The position numbers and the translations under genes are program-made. Below, in pieces: positions 45,930-57,320 of a stretch of 64,000 bases of DNA; position 1 is the first letter of the stretch; each line of letters begins with the position of its first letter. Source of the stretch: Episyrphus balteatus (taxonomy: Eukaryota; Arthropoda; Insecta; Diptera; Syrphidae); NCBI RefSeq assembly GCF_945859705.1, contig NC_079135.1:15502501-15566500 (forward strand). The letters are read 5' to 3'. The notes beneath the pieces are model-generated. The model did not search any database, was not told the origin of the DNA, and worked only from the letters and a program-made list of their open reading frames with translations.

Positions 45930-46470
45930 GACCAATGAAAGGATTTTAAAACATCATTATTACTATCGATAATCGATATTATCGATCTTTCGGAGTAATC
46001 GATCTATCGATATAGTAATATTATTTTTCTGTTCCAATTTTTTAATCAATTTCGAGATATATCTGGCTATTTCAAAGATTTTAAAACATCGATATTTTTG
46101 TTGATCATCGACACTATCCATTTATTGGTATTTTTTATAATTTTACTTTTTATTTTGACAGATATCTGACCATTGGATTTAAGAACATCAATAAATCCGA
46201 GAATATTAAAATTATGTTTGTAAGAAACCACGAAAGCCTTAAAAGTTATATCAGTAATACTGTAAACTATAGCGATTTTTGATATATTGATCGTATAGAT
46301 GTATCGATAATGTTTTTTTTTCGATAATCGATATTTTCATCGTAACAATTTTATTTTTTTTTTTTTTCAATTTTATTATTGATTTTAAAGGATATCTGAC
46401 CCTTTTAAGGATCTTTAAAAATCGATATACTGTCGATTATCGATATCTTTAAATCAATTATTATCAATTT
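45930..46470. repeat. degenerate tandem repeat with clustered TATCGATA sites
   Basis: Four copies of TATCGATA lie at 45964-45971, 46005-46012, 46302-46309 and 46438-46445, among many further ATCGAT variants. They sit in a loose tandem whose units begin near 45935, 46062, 46163 and 46391 with ATATCTGACCATTT-like sequence followed by GATTTTAAAACATCGATATT. TATCGATA is the DRE motif bound by DREF, and its CGATA core is bound by BEAF-32 in Drosophila. Whether the cluster is functional or only a decayed repeat cannot be told here. Confidence 0.6.
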
Positions 46471-47290
46471 TTTTGCACATTTTTGTGCATCCCTTATTAA
46501 AAGAAGACACCAAATCCAGCCCTGATGTGTGTGTAAATGGTTAAATTTTCTTATTACCAAATATTTTATTTCTCTTTTCCATATGAGACAAAAGTTACAC
46601 ATATAAATACCTTGGGGAATATACGGTTCCAGAACAGCGGTGAAATCATTTAACAATTCCATAGGTAAATACGAACAGACAACCGCCAAAAGGGGCACGA
46701 CAAAAAAAGCAAAAAAAAAGAAAGCTTGTTAAAATTTATTCGAACAAAAGTCTCCTTATTCAATTTTGTTTTGAATTTTTTTTTTCTTTTATTTTTTCTT
46801 GTTATTTTATGCGACCTTTTTTTTATTATTTTGAAATGAAAATGATTTTGGCTTCGACTTTATATTTTTGCTTTATATATGTTTTAAGGTTAAGGATATA
46901 CAGCATAAGAGTTGATATATAACTTACATGGCTTTGATTCAAAATATACCTCTAGCTCTACTATACACACATATGAATGTGTGTGACGTGCATGAAAGTA
47001 TTTATTGGTAGTGCGTGTGTTTCTTACATAATTAGATCATAAAAAGAAGAGAATCATGAAAAAGATTTTTGTGGCTGAATTTTGCTTTACGGAAAAACTC
47101 TCATACACTACACGTGGCTTTGATTTTATAGCTACTATGTCCTTGAACTTGTGAAAGGATTCTCAATGACAATTTATTACATAACATAATATTTTTTTGT
47201 TCAAATTTAAGGAAAAAATTCCTTTAGGTAGTGTTTGAAAAATTTAAATTAAGTTTGTATGTCAAGTCATTGAAAGTTTTATTTTAAGCG
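46471..47290. other. non-coding stretch
   Basis: No element recognised. ATACACACATATGAATGTGT at 46964-46983 is a microsatellite-like palindrome. The minus-strand frame at 46405-46698 overlaps the repeat cluster and shows no domain. Confidence 0.4.
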
Positions 47291-47296
47291 TTTGTA

Positions 47297-47687
47297 GGGT
47301 AGACCGGGGATAAAAGACTCAATTTATACTTATGGTTTTCCTTAAGAAAAACCTAGGAAAGATATCAACACGAATTAAATGCCTTTTTATAAAACATTGA
47401 TCTTACTAAAAAAAAAAAAAAATAAATATGTGTTCCAAAAATAGTTAATACTTACTTTACTTTATTTCCTAATTTTGTAAAACGACCTATAGTTGGTCAA
47501 ACTACCCCAAAAATGAGGTAAGTTGTTAGTTGATTATTTTTTTATTTCCAGCTTTATGATAGGTAATACAAATTTTAGCAAATAAAATACCAAGTTAATT
47601 GTATTTGAAATAAAAATAATAATAATACTAATATTACATTGGTGGTTAGTCTACTTGCCCTTGGCGCCAACTATTCCCGGTCACCCC
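47297..47687. mobile_element. TA-flanked DNA element with GGGTAGACCGGG ends
   Basis: The left end reads GGGTAGACCGGGGATAAAAG and the reverse complement of the right end reads GGGGTGACCGGGAATAGTTG, both flanked by TA (47295-47296, 47688-47689). The inner segment contains GTTGGTCAAACTACCCCAAA and a GTTAGTCTACTTGCCC block. TA flanks fit Tc1/mariner-like elements, but other superfamilies are possible. 391 bp, no transposase. Confidence 0.65.
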
Positions 47688-47949
47688 TACATTTTTTGTT
47701 TAAATCAAATTAAATACCAGCGTTGGAAAAGTTGAATGAATTGAGTCAAATTCCTTATTCATATATGGCATATTTATTCGTAAACTAAATTAATTAGTGC
47801 AAACTACTTTTGCACCTTGCACGTGCATACTAGAAATTTGAATGAATGTTATTTGAAAAAAATACTTTTGTACGTGTTTAGTGTGGCTTAAGAAAAGTTG
47901 TTTTAAAAGCATGGATTATCGTTAAATTTTTTGGATTTACCTACCAATT

Positions 47950-48620
47950 TTTACTTCCGATATAGGTAAGTACAAGCGATTTTCTTCAAACTTGGTAGTA
48001 AATAGTTTTAAGTGATTCCCTTACCTAGAGGATAAATTGAAATTTTTTTAGGACCAAAACTAACGGCACCTGTTATATAACGAAAATAAAAAAGCTAATT
48101 CTTTCAAAAACAACTCTAACAATTTTGAATAAAATTTATGTGTGTATTATTACACATAAGTGCCAACTTAAAAAAAAATATATTTTTTGTACCGTTATTA
48201 GATAGTGGTTCCTGTCATAGAACGTTATTTTTGATTTATGAATTTCTCGTAAATCGATAAAGCCGATTTCAGCCAAAATTTTTTTAACAGACACGATGCG
48301 GTAAACGTTATATAAATTTGTTTTTTTATTTTTCAAAAACAACATTTTTGGATTTTTTTAAAAAAATTCAATTTTTTTTTTGAAAAATCAATTTTTTGAA
48401 AACGGGTTGATGAATTTTATCAAAATTTCGTTTTTATGCGTTGAATAATATTTTTTAAAAAATGGCATAGGTACCTTCCATTTTTTTTTTTTTGGAAAAT
48501 GTTAGAAAATGTTTATACCTACCTATGTATAAAACTTTTTTTTTTAACGGCTCTAACGATTTTCGAAAAATTTTTTCCAAAAATTCTTTTTTTATACAAG
48601 AATTCAATAAGAGTGCATTT
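47950..48620 (-). repeat. dispersed repeat family A, reverse copy 3
   Basis: Read on the minus strand it carries CTTGTATAAAAAAAGAAT, ATCGTTAGAGCCGTT, CCCGTTTTCAAAAAATTGAT, ACGTTCTATGACAGGAACCA, TAACAGGTGCCGTTAGTTTT, TCCTCTAGGTAAGGGAATCA and AGTTTGAAGAAAATCGCTTG, in the same order as 20701-21420. The 69-codon minus frame (48136-48345) is not shared with other copies. It ends just before a family C copy at 48.70 kb. Confidence 0.68.
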
Positions 48621-48699
48621 TATTTTTAATGGTTTTCAGTTTCAATTTTTTTTTTGTTTCATAATTTTTTTTTAATATTTGAAAAAATACTTTTTGAAT

Positions 48700-48850
48700 T
48701 TCACCTCTAGAGGGCGCCATTATCAGTTTTATGTGACGTCACATGTTTTATAACTAGCAAACAAGCAAGACGCTTCTAACAATGCCTTATTTTTCAAATT
48801 ATGTTAAGTAGCTAAGAAGATCTTATGACACACATGAATCTTTCTCCTTT
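48700..48850 (+). repeat. dispersed repeat family C, copy near 48.7 kb
   Basis: The order CACCTCTAGAGGGCGCCATT, GTGACGTCACATGTTTTATA, ACTAGCAAACAAGCAAGACG, CAAATTATGTTAAGTAGCTA and AAGATCTTATGACACACATG matches 10.18-10.33 kb. TGACGTCA is a perfect CREB-type palindrome, but here it is part of the repeat. No ends resolved. Confidence 0.6.
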
Positions 48851-49595
48851 CAAATTTGACATAAAATCATCACCATTCATAAAACCATAATTTTTCTCGA
48901 TCCATAAACTTTGAATTTTCAAAGTCCTAAAAATAGACCTCACACCACAAGAAACACAAAAAAAAACTCAATAAAATAAAAATCACCACAAATTACAACT
49001 CAGAAATCTCTAAATGACACAAATAAACCAAACAGAAGCTGGATTTCATCTTTCTTTATACTGTCGCTTGTTGTTTTTTTTTTTGTCATTTTCATTGCCA
49101 ATCCCAAGACTCCCATATAGCTATATGATGACTTTATCCAGAGACTACATTGTGCTCTTCTTTATGCTCCTGCCACTCAAAATGGCTCTTCAGTTTGCAA
49201 TAAAAATCATATTCCCTGGCTAAACTCATAAGGACACAACTAAGCGCTATGAATTATGGTATAGCTCGAAGTTCTTAAATGAAACCGATTCCTAAAAGGA
49301 ATCCTCTTCTTTTTTTTGGAGGGGAAGGAATAATGTGAATGTCCCCTCTTAAAAAAAAATATATGTGTCAACTGTCGTTTTGTAGTTTAGAACTCCGCTT
49401 GTCTTCGAACACAAAATGGCAGAGAAAAAATATATCAGAAAAAAACCCAAAAGGAGGATGTTCCAATTGCGTGCGATATTTGATTTATGGCCATATTTTG
49501 AGTGTCTCGCTTTGGGAGGCTTATCTCCGATTTAAGTGTATATAGTCGAGGATTTGATGCATGACAGAGAGGCAAAAGCAAGAGCAGAAAAGTTG
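48851..49595. other. non-coding stretch, AT-rich to mixed
   Basis: A and T runs, then mixed-composition sequence from 49380. Frames at 49014-49223 and 49339-49545 have no recognisable domain. The second (AACACAAAATGGCAGAGAAA near 49409) lies in less AT-rich sequence, but splice signals cannot be argued for it. Confidence 0.35.
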
Positions 49596-50250
49596 ATTTA
49601 GTGGACCCGGGAACTCAATTCCCCATGGTTCATTTATAATTTAATAAAAATTTATTAAGTGTCTCGATGAAATCAGACCCACGAACGAAAATACCATCGC
49701 CACCAATTATATTACTGTGCGCGTTTCCTGTTCTATATTAAAAATACTGGGCTTTCCTACCAATAACCAAATGAGAACCAAAATGAATTGTCCAATTAAA
49801 TTGTTTATCGTTTTCAACTCTGGGAATAATATTATCGGTAATAATTAATTTGGAATACTCTCTTTCGGTGGTTCTGGCCAGACCAGAAATAAGCACTCGT
49901 CACACAAACACACACACAAATCCATTCTGTGAAAGTCCTCCTTCTCATCCTTATATTCCTACTATACTCGCATGTGTATGTGGAATGATAAAATGGACAC
50001 TTTTATGTGATTTCAATTTAACGGTTTTAGCGATGCAATAGCGTTACAAACCACACCATAGTGAATCCAGCAAGTCCTTATACCACGATGATACCATCGC
50101 ATTAGTAAATTTTGCCCAAGCAACGTGCGCTTAGTTTTTTGGAATTTATTCGCTCATCTAGAGGCGATTCGTTATTCTGGTGTGGTGGTCTTTGCTGGAT
50201 AGGTTTAATTAAGCTGATCATAGACAGGCGATTAATTAAATAATGTGTGT
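49596..50250. promoter_or_regulatory. least repetitive, mixed-composition block; candidate enhancer
   Basis: Over 650 bp there are no long homopolymers, and clusters of homeodomain-type cores occur: CATTTATAATTTAATAAAAA at 49630-49649, GGTAATAATTAATTTGG at 49837-49853, TTTAATTAAGCTGATC at 50204-50219 and GCGATTAATTAAATAATG at 50228-50245. Also present are a CACACAAACACACACAC microsatellite (49901-49917) and GACCCGGGAACTCAATTCCC near 49604. TAATTAA and TTTAT clusters are seen in Hox-responsive enhancers, but also occur by chance in AT-rich DNA. No exon is supported; the 63-codon frame at 49850-50041 is unremarkable. Confidence 0.35.
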
Positions 50251-50695
50251 AATGGTGAACGAAGAGTTAGGAGATTGGCTTTTACATCTAATAAGTCGAA
50301 TATTTTTTTTCGTACACTTTTTTTTGTTCAAAAATAGAAATTTTAAATGCTTTTTGATTTTATCATTCACACGAGGATTATCAAAACTATTAGAATGTGA
50401 TAAATTTTATAAATGAGGTAAATTGATATGGTGGTTAATTTTGAGGGTTTAACGAATATTCAATAACAGATGGTTTTTTGGGTAGTTTTCGATAATAAAA
50501 TGTCAAATTATATGTGTCATGAAAATAAATTATTAAATAGGAAGCTATGAATAAAATTGAAGTAATAACTTCCAATAAAAATTTTGAGTGAATACTAAAA
50601 TTTAAGTATAAACTCCCGTTTTTAACACCGAATACATTCTGAAATTTATTAAACCATCTAAACTGGAGATATTTGAAACTTAATCAAGAATATTT
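50251..50695. other. AT-rich non-coding stretch
   Basis: No repeat, gene or element end recognised. Confidence 0.4.
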
Positions 50696-50699
50696 TTAA

Positions 50700-50870
50700 T
50701 AAGTAGATACTCAATTTTGGTCAAAATCCCGAAAACCCAAAATCTCGAGAGTCTAAAATCCAGAATTCAGAAAGCCAGAAATTTTTGTATTATGGTCTTT
50801 TGTATTTTAGGTTTTCTGGATTCTGGATTTTCAGAATTCTAGGTTTTCTGGATTCAGAATTTTTTAAATT
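50700..50870. repeat. foldback minisatellite CCCAAAATC/GGATTTTC (intact arrangement)
   Basis: The left arm repeats AATCCCGAAAACCCAAAATC and GAGTCTAAAATCCAGAATTC. The right arm carries the complementary TTTAGGTTTTCTGGATTCTG and GATTTTCAGAATTCTAGG. The arms are separated by about 40 bp. It is the counterpart of the split foldback at 38.65-39.48 kb. Potential to form a hairpin; no coding. Confidence 0.65.
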
Positions 50871-51616
50871 ATATCCGTCTCACAGTTTTTAAGTTGACTT
50901 TTGTAAATAATGCCAAAATAATTCAATAGACAATAATAACTATCACTAACGTTAATAATTATGAAAAACAATAGTGTGAACATTTTTGAAAAGAGTTGGT
51001 GAGATGGAAAAAGTGACTAACGTACCTATCTTTTTTTGCAGCTTTCAAAATCACACATTTCAAACAAAAGTAATGGAATTTCCAGTTGGTCGATAGAAAC
51101 TTAAAAAAATCGCTGTGTTTACTGTACAATCAATTTTTTTTCAAAAATGTATATTATCCCCAAAATTCTGAAATAAGTAGCTAGTTATACCTACACTATT
51201 TCATGGAAAATAAAATAATTTTTTACTTAGAAATCCCTCGGTAAAAGTTTTTACTGTTTACCTATATTTAGACCACTACCACCCATTAGTTGACATTCAT
51301 AAAAAATATTAAACAAATTGTATGCTCCTTACTTTTTCTACACGCTAGTAAATTCTTTAGTAAAAGTATTTACTACTTTTTATGAATACAAGCTATTAAA
51401 AAAATTACTTTTTTCGAAAAATTGCTATTTCCTTGTAAAAATCCAAGTTAGTTTTTTTTTTCTAAAATTTTTTTCTAAACTTAATTTAAAAACAAAAAAA
51501 AAACCGTTTTCTTGTTTACTTTAATACTGAAGTTGTAAAAAAAATAATTTTCACCTTACGAATTCTAAGGTAAGCTCATATGATTTGAAAATCGTAATAC
51601 ATGTACCTATGTACAT
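50871..51616. other. AT-rich non-coding stretch
   Basis: No element recognised. TAGTAAATTCTTTAGTAAAA and related AGTAAA motifs near 51345-51365 are loosely repeated. Confidence 0.35.
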
Positions 51617-51894
51617 TAGAGTGATTCTTATCCGAATTTTGCAGTTCCATAGTCGCCATCCGGTTGGAAATGTTGAGAAACAATTTCCATACATTTTTAA
51701 GATTTTTATTTGACTTCATTCCTATCACGGATTTAACGTGAAATTTTCATATCAAACATTTGCTTTGATTTTTATAGTTAATTTTATTATGGTGAAAATT
51801 AGATTTTTTTTTTTACTATTTAGAACTAATTTTAGTCTATCCATAGTGGAATAATTTCGGAAAAAAAGTCCATGGTGTCCTTTATACCACCCTA
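51617..51894. mobile_element. possible short MITE with TAGRGTG ends
   Basis: The left end TAGAGTG and reversed right end TAGGGTG resemble the first bases of the hAT-type foldback at 39957. Flanks ATGTACAT and ATATTTAT match at 5 of 8. Only about 7 bp of terminal repeat are clear, so this could be chance. 278 bp, no coding capacity. Confidence 0.3.
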
Positions 51895-52224
51895 ATATTT
51901 ATAGATTTTTCACATACAAATCATACATAGTAAATTTGATTGAAGAATTTGTCAAAAATTTGAACAAAAATACCATAATTCTCGGCTTTTGTTGATTTAT
52001 AGTTCTTTAAGACTTATTTTTTTATTTCCGTAAAAGATGGGAAAATATTAACAAAATAAAAAGTGTTCAAAGATAGCATTATTCAAATGACGCTTGATTC
52101 AAATGTATTACCAGTTGATTCAACTTTTTTGTCCAAAATTGGAATATGTTGACCTCAATAGCATTTACATTTATAATAGAAAAATGGAAGTTAAGTATTT
52201 GAAATTCAAATTTCCGTTTTTTCG

Positions 52225-52870
52225 CCAGCATTTTAGTGATTTGTACCAATTTCTGTTGGAATTTCTAGTTTCTTCTGACATTTATACTAGTTTCTACTGA
52301 AATTTTTCCCCTTTTTGTTGATTTTCAAACATTTTTGGAAAAATTAAGCATCTTCTGCTAAAATCTACTTTCTGCTGATATTTCCCAGCTTCAGTTGAAA
52401 TTAACCAGTTTTTATTAATATTTACCAATTTCTGATGATAAATCAGATAACATACTGCCCATTTTCTGCTATAATCTACCAGTTTCTATCTATTTTTTCT
52501 ACAAACTCTAATTTCCTAGATTCTGCTTAGATTTACAAGTTTTTTTTCGAATATTTTCTAGCTTTTGCTTATAGTAACTAATTTCTGCTGATATTTTCCA
52601 ATTTTTATCTTAATCTTTTTTAATGTTAACCAGTTTCTGCTGAAATTTAGTTTTACTTATACATATATTTCCTATATTTTCTACTGAAACTAATCAGTCT
52701 TTGCTGTCATTAATCAATGATTGCTGATATTTACTAGCTGAAATCTACCAATTTCTGCTAAAATGTATCAGTTTCTCCAGATATTTTCTAGTTTCCGCTG
52801 AAATCTACTTATTTCTGCTGATATTTATAGTTTCTGACAAATTCAAAAGTTTCAACTGCTATTTAACAAT
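52225..52870 (+). repeat. degenerate 20-bp minisatellite, unit TTTCTGCTGAAATCTACCAG
   Basis: Units of the form TTTCTGCTGATATTTACCAG recur across about 640 bp. In the best-preserved part, starts fall at 52752, 52772, 52792 and 52812, exactly 20 bp apart. Elsewhere spacing is about 19-22 bp (52250, 52269, 52291) or broken by insertions. I estimate roughly thirty diverged units. The short frame at 52094-52300 overlaps the start and is incidental. Confidence 0.85.
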
Positions 52871-54660
52871 TTCTATGAAATTACTTTATATAAAATTATG
52901 TTGATTAATATATTTGCATTACAGCGAAAAAAGTAGATATAAATTTGCCTAACCTCGCTTCCTACTGATTGAAAAAAACTTTCAACAGTTTAATCGGACT
53001 ATGATTATCCCTACTAATTGAATAAATTTCTTCTACTTCAAAAATTCCATTTATCCTTTATTACTTTTTGTTTAAAATTTATTTACAAAAAATTAAAAAA
53101 AGGAGAAGAACAAATTCTTTTGAAAATTCCTTTTTAATGACCTGTTGCCCTTAAGACTTACAAGAGATAAGAATCAACTTTAAAAGTCCACGAGCCTATA
53201 ATCCCTTCAAGTACTAACCCGCATACAAAAACAAAAAAAAAATAAAAAAATCTTCAAGATACTTTATAAACTATGGAAGCAATCAAAAAACATCCTTAAA
53301 GTGTGTAATATATCTTTTTCGCTTTCATTGTTTTTTTTTTTTTTTTTTTTTTTTTAAGGATTCCACTTGAACACGTTGCTTGCTTTTCTTTGACTTTTCG
53401 CCTCTATACCTCCTGCCAGGGTGCTTAAAGTTTACCCCTTTTTTAGAGTTTATCCCATGACCCATGAGTACCTCTGAACAAATATTGTAAATTCTTTTGT
53501 TATTTAAAGGAATTATGCTAAATTTTCTTTCATATTTTTCTTGTTTGGTCTTCTTCTTGTCTTCATCTATTTTATATCTTTTAGACTTTTAACTGTTTAC
53601 ACCATTTTCGGTCAGGGGGCTAGCTTTAATGATGAACAAACGCAAAACAATTTTCAGAAAAAATACAAAAACAAATCATAAAATGAAGGAAGAACTTCTC
53701 AAGGTTGCTTCTAGGTTTTACCTCATAGCTTTTATACATACTTCGACATCCTTTAGAAGGTAAGCAAGGAAAATCTTCAAAACTCTCTACTCTACTCATT
53801 CTCCCATTGGAATTGCTTACACCATCCTTACTTAGCCACAAAATATAAATCCGCCCTCTCTTGGGTGAAATGATGTTTGCTAGCGTTTGCAAGAAGCCAA
53901 CACAGAACCTTGCCATTAAAAGTCTTAAATCAGACCACCATTAAGTGGAAATCACGATGTTGAGCAACACAGCAAAGTATAACTTAAGAAGAACAAGTTA
54001 AAGCAAAAGGAGAAAGTATAGTGAACATACAAACAAACAAAAAATAAAAAAAAAATAGAAAAAATCATAACAAAAAAGGACGAAACTTAAGAGAGTGTAA
54101 CATAAAGGAAAGAGGTAATAAAACTGGGCTACCTTAGATTTACGAGCAGAAATTTTACCGCCCATTTTTACTCCTATATTTCTATTCGAGGAGGATTCAT
54201 TTTTCCGTTGTTGTTGTTGTTATTTTTGTTCTTTGTTTTGTTTATGTCCAAAGCGCGACCACTTTACGTTAGTCACTTTTTGTCTTTTTTTTTCTGAGGA
54301 GTGCTCGTATTTTTGAACGTTTGTTGTTATCAACCGGAAAAGGATAGCAGGAAAGTACAAAACAAAAAGAAAATAGAAAAGCAAACTAAGACATTCAAGT
54401 TGTGACCATTTTATTTTGCCACTTTCAATTGCAATAAACATTGAAACACACAAAAGGGAATAAAATAAAGAAACAAATGAAGAAACAAAGGAAAAAAATC
54501 AAGGATATCCTGTGTGTCCACCTGAAAAAATGCGGAAACAATATAATTGGATTCAATTGAAAAACTGTTAAGAAAATTTAAAAAAGCGAATAGGTGGAAA
54601 CAACAACAAATGATGGCATTAAAACTTCCCAACTAACACAATAGATATAAAATAAAAAGA
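52871..54660. other. AT-rich non-coding region with a 25-T run
   Basis: 25 T at 53331-53355. Mixed-composition patches occur near 53380-53470 and 53690-53930, the latter with a 96-codon minus frame (53626-53916) in less AT-rich DNA but without a recognisable domain. GTTGTTGTTGTTGTTAT lies near 54208. No repeat family recognised. Confidence 0.4.
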
Positions 54661-54669
54661 AAATATCTC

Positions 54670-55335
54670 ACAGCACAGGTTATAGCTTCTATAAGACTTC
54701 TGTAAAGTTTTTTTTTTTCTGAAACAATTTTCAAATTTATTTTTTGATAACTTTCTTAGCTTTGCTTAAGAGTGCCTTTAGACATTTAATGGAACTTCAA
54801 AAAGACTTCAGCTGGATGCCTTAAAGAAGTTAAAAAAGTTATAGCTTCTATAAGACCTTTATAGTATATTCTGTCATTCTCATATTTATTCCCTAAAACC
54901 TTCTTTAGCATTTTAAGGAGTATTTATGACATTTATTTAAATTTGGAAGAGACTTCGACTAAAAGCTTACAGAAGTTTAACAGAAGTGCCTTAAGACATT
55001 TGTTCGTACTTTGTGAACTTATAGAAGCAAGATAAAACAGAGTAACACTTTAAAGCTGTAGAAATCGACCTTCAGGGATTGAACAAAAAAAAAAAATGCT
55101 TCCGTCAGTCTTTCTTCACTGCCACAATATGATTTTTAATAATGACAAAATTTTAATATTAAAACTTGTAGCTTATAAAGGGCTTCTATAAAGCTTTTTC
55201 AGAAGAATTTTTTTTGAGAAGTTGTTGCTTCTTTAAACAGTTTCCTTAATGATGCTTAGAAATGTTTAAAGAAGTCTTAATTAACTCCCACTCTTCGCCA
55301 AAGAGCTATTAGAATTTATATGAAAAAAAGACTTC
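54670..55335 (+). repeat. degenerate tandem array, period about 160 bp
   Basis: GTTATAGCTTCTATAAGACY recurs at 54679 and 54838 (159 bp apart), with related AACTTATAGAAGC near 55017 and ACTTGTAGCTTATAAAGGGC near 55164. Blocks such as TTAAGAGTGCCTTTAGACAT, TTTTAAGGAGTATTTATGAC and AGAAGTGCCTTAAGACATTT repeat between them. About four diverged units, non-coding. Many short inner AAGCTT/AGAAGT motifs suggest a smaller ancestral period. Confidence 0.65.
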
Positions 55336-57310
55336 CGAAAGGCTTATTTAACAGCCTACAAAAGAAATTCGGTCAAACCTAATAATGATTGATAAAGAAT
55401 CTTAACAAATGTTCACTGTTGTCGTTCAAGAGCATAAGATTTTTCATCTTCATCTAATCTAATCTAGTACTTTTATAATAATTGAAACATTTTGGTAACA
55501 AACAAACCTTATAAAAGATAAACCGAAATTGAAATGGAACATCAATTAAAAATCAAAGCCTTGGTAAAACTCCTGTATCACTTCTTTAAGACATAAAAAG
55601 CCATTTTTGTTCATAAAAACTAATAAGACGATTTTCTTTTTGGTTACAAGAAAACTAACAGAAGACTAACTGAAGTTATTATGAAACCTCTTTAGTACTG
55701 AAGCTGAAATATTAAGTCTAATCCTTATTCGTCGTTGATTCTTTCAATTTCCTTTGAATCTTAAAGATCAATGTTTAATATTTCAAACTTTTCCATATCA
55801 AGGACATTCGAAAAAAAAAAAGAATACAATTTGACCAACCCATTTAAATCGTCTTTTTCCCTAAATGACCCCAATTAGTTATATAAACATTCTTATATGA
55901 AATGTATCTCTATTCTATCCCTCTTGATCATAAAAGTGAATTCAAGGTGAAATAACTGCAATGACATGAAAATTTAAATTGATTTAAAATCCCAGATTTC
56001 ATTTCAATATTATTATTTCTCTCTTCTTCTCTCTTCTACGAATCGATGATGGTATGCCCTTACGTTGGGCGCCATTTGTTAATACAACTTACAATTTGAA
56101 TGCCAGTACTGTGTTTTTTTTTTTTTTTTTATTTCGTTTCCCTTCTTCGTTTTTTGTATATTATATTATATTGTCCTCACTTCCTCTTTGGTTGAACAAT
56201 TCCATTCCATTTTTATCGTCCTTCAATTGAAATCAATTGCAAGAAAGAAAGAGGCACAATGGCTTAAAGGCAAAATTGGTATTTTGTGTTGTTGTACCTA
56301 CCTACTCTGTTATAGTACTATATTAATTTAAGGGTGCGTGGTTGTGTGTATGTAACATTTACCGCACTAAAAATGGATCTTTATCTAAAAACGAGTTGAA
56401 GAGGTGGCGGCGGGAAGCTACAGTGTGTGTGGGGGGGGGTAAAAGAGCTTACAGAAATGTCATAAGCCCTGTAATTGTTGTTTAACTGAAATATGTTTCC
56501 GATTAGTTGGTAGAATATTGTCCTGGAGATTATCGAGATTAAGTCCTCTTTTATTATATTTATATAAAAGTACAATTGTGAAAAGGCTGTATGATATGAT
56601 TTGAGAAAGGAGGTTACACTACACTATACAGAGGAGTCCAACAACAACAAATATATTGTATGTTGGATGATGTCGAGTGCTGAGTATAGTTTTATTGCAT
56701 TGCCAAGTATTTAATTATGCGAGTTAAATGGGCTTTTTTTTTTTTGTCGAATGAGCTTCGATGTGAACTGTGTTTATGGAGTTTTGTAATTATGTTTGTA
56801 TTTTATATGTACAGCTCAATGATGTGTAAGGATAAAAGTTTCTTTTATTTATTTTTTTTTCTCTCTCTTTCTATCCCTTTCGTGTGTGTTTATTCTTTGG
56901 ATGAATGAATGTGAGAAATTTATATTAGAATGGAAGTAATTTTGAAATTGAATGATAGAGTTTGATTAGGCTTAAGGAACATAAAGAGTTACAAAGAGGT
57001 CACTAAAGGCTGAGGGAATTGCAAAAATAAAAGTAATTTCTCTGTTTCTGGGTCATAAACAAAGACTTTTGTGTATTTTAAGAGTAAAAAGGACATGTCT
57101 GTATTATGCAGAAAATCTAGAAGTGGAATATTTTATTCTGATCAAATCAATTGAAAAAAGTAGTATAAGTAAAACTCACGAGAAACATTCAATGAGTTTA
57201 AATAAAATTTTAGGTATCTGATTTTACTTTTTGACGAATGCAAAAATAGTTCAACTATTGTACCCAAAAATAACGATTACAAAAAATTAAGAATTTTAAG
57301 TCTATCTAAA
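55336..57310. other. non-coding region, AT-rich to mixed
   Basis: Contains a possible primer-binding-site-like motif at about 56063-56083 (reported separately), a 19-T run near 56113-56131, and a GGTGGCGGCGGGAAGCTACA patch with a nine-G run near 56404-56440. No supported gene; the frames near 56381 and 56717 are incidental. Confidence 0.4.
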
Positions 57311-57320
57311 AGTTTCTTAA

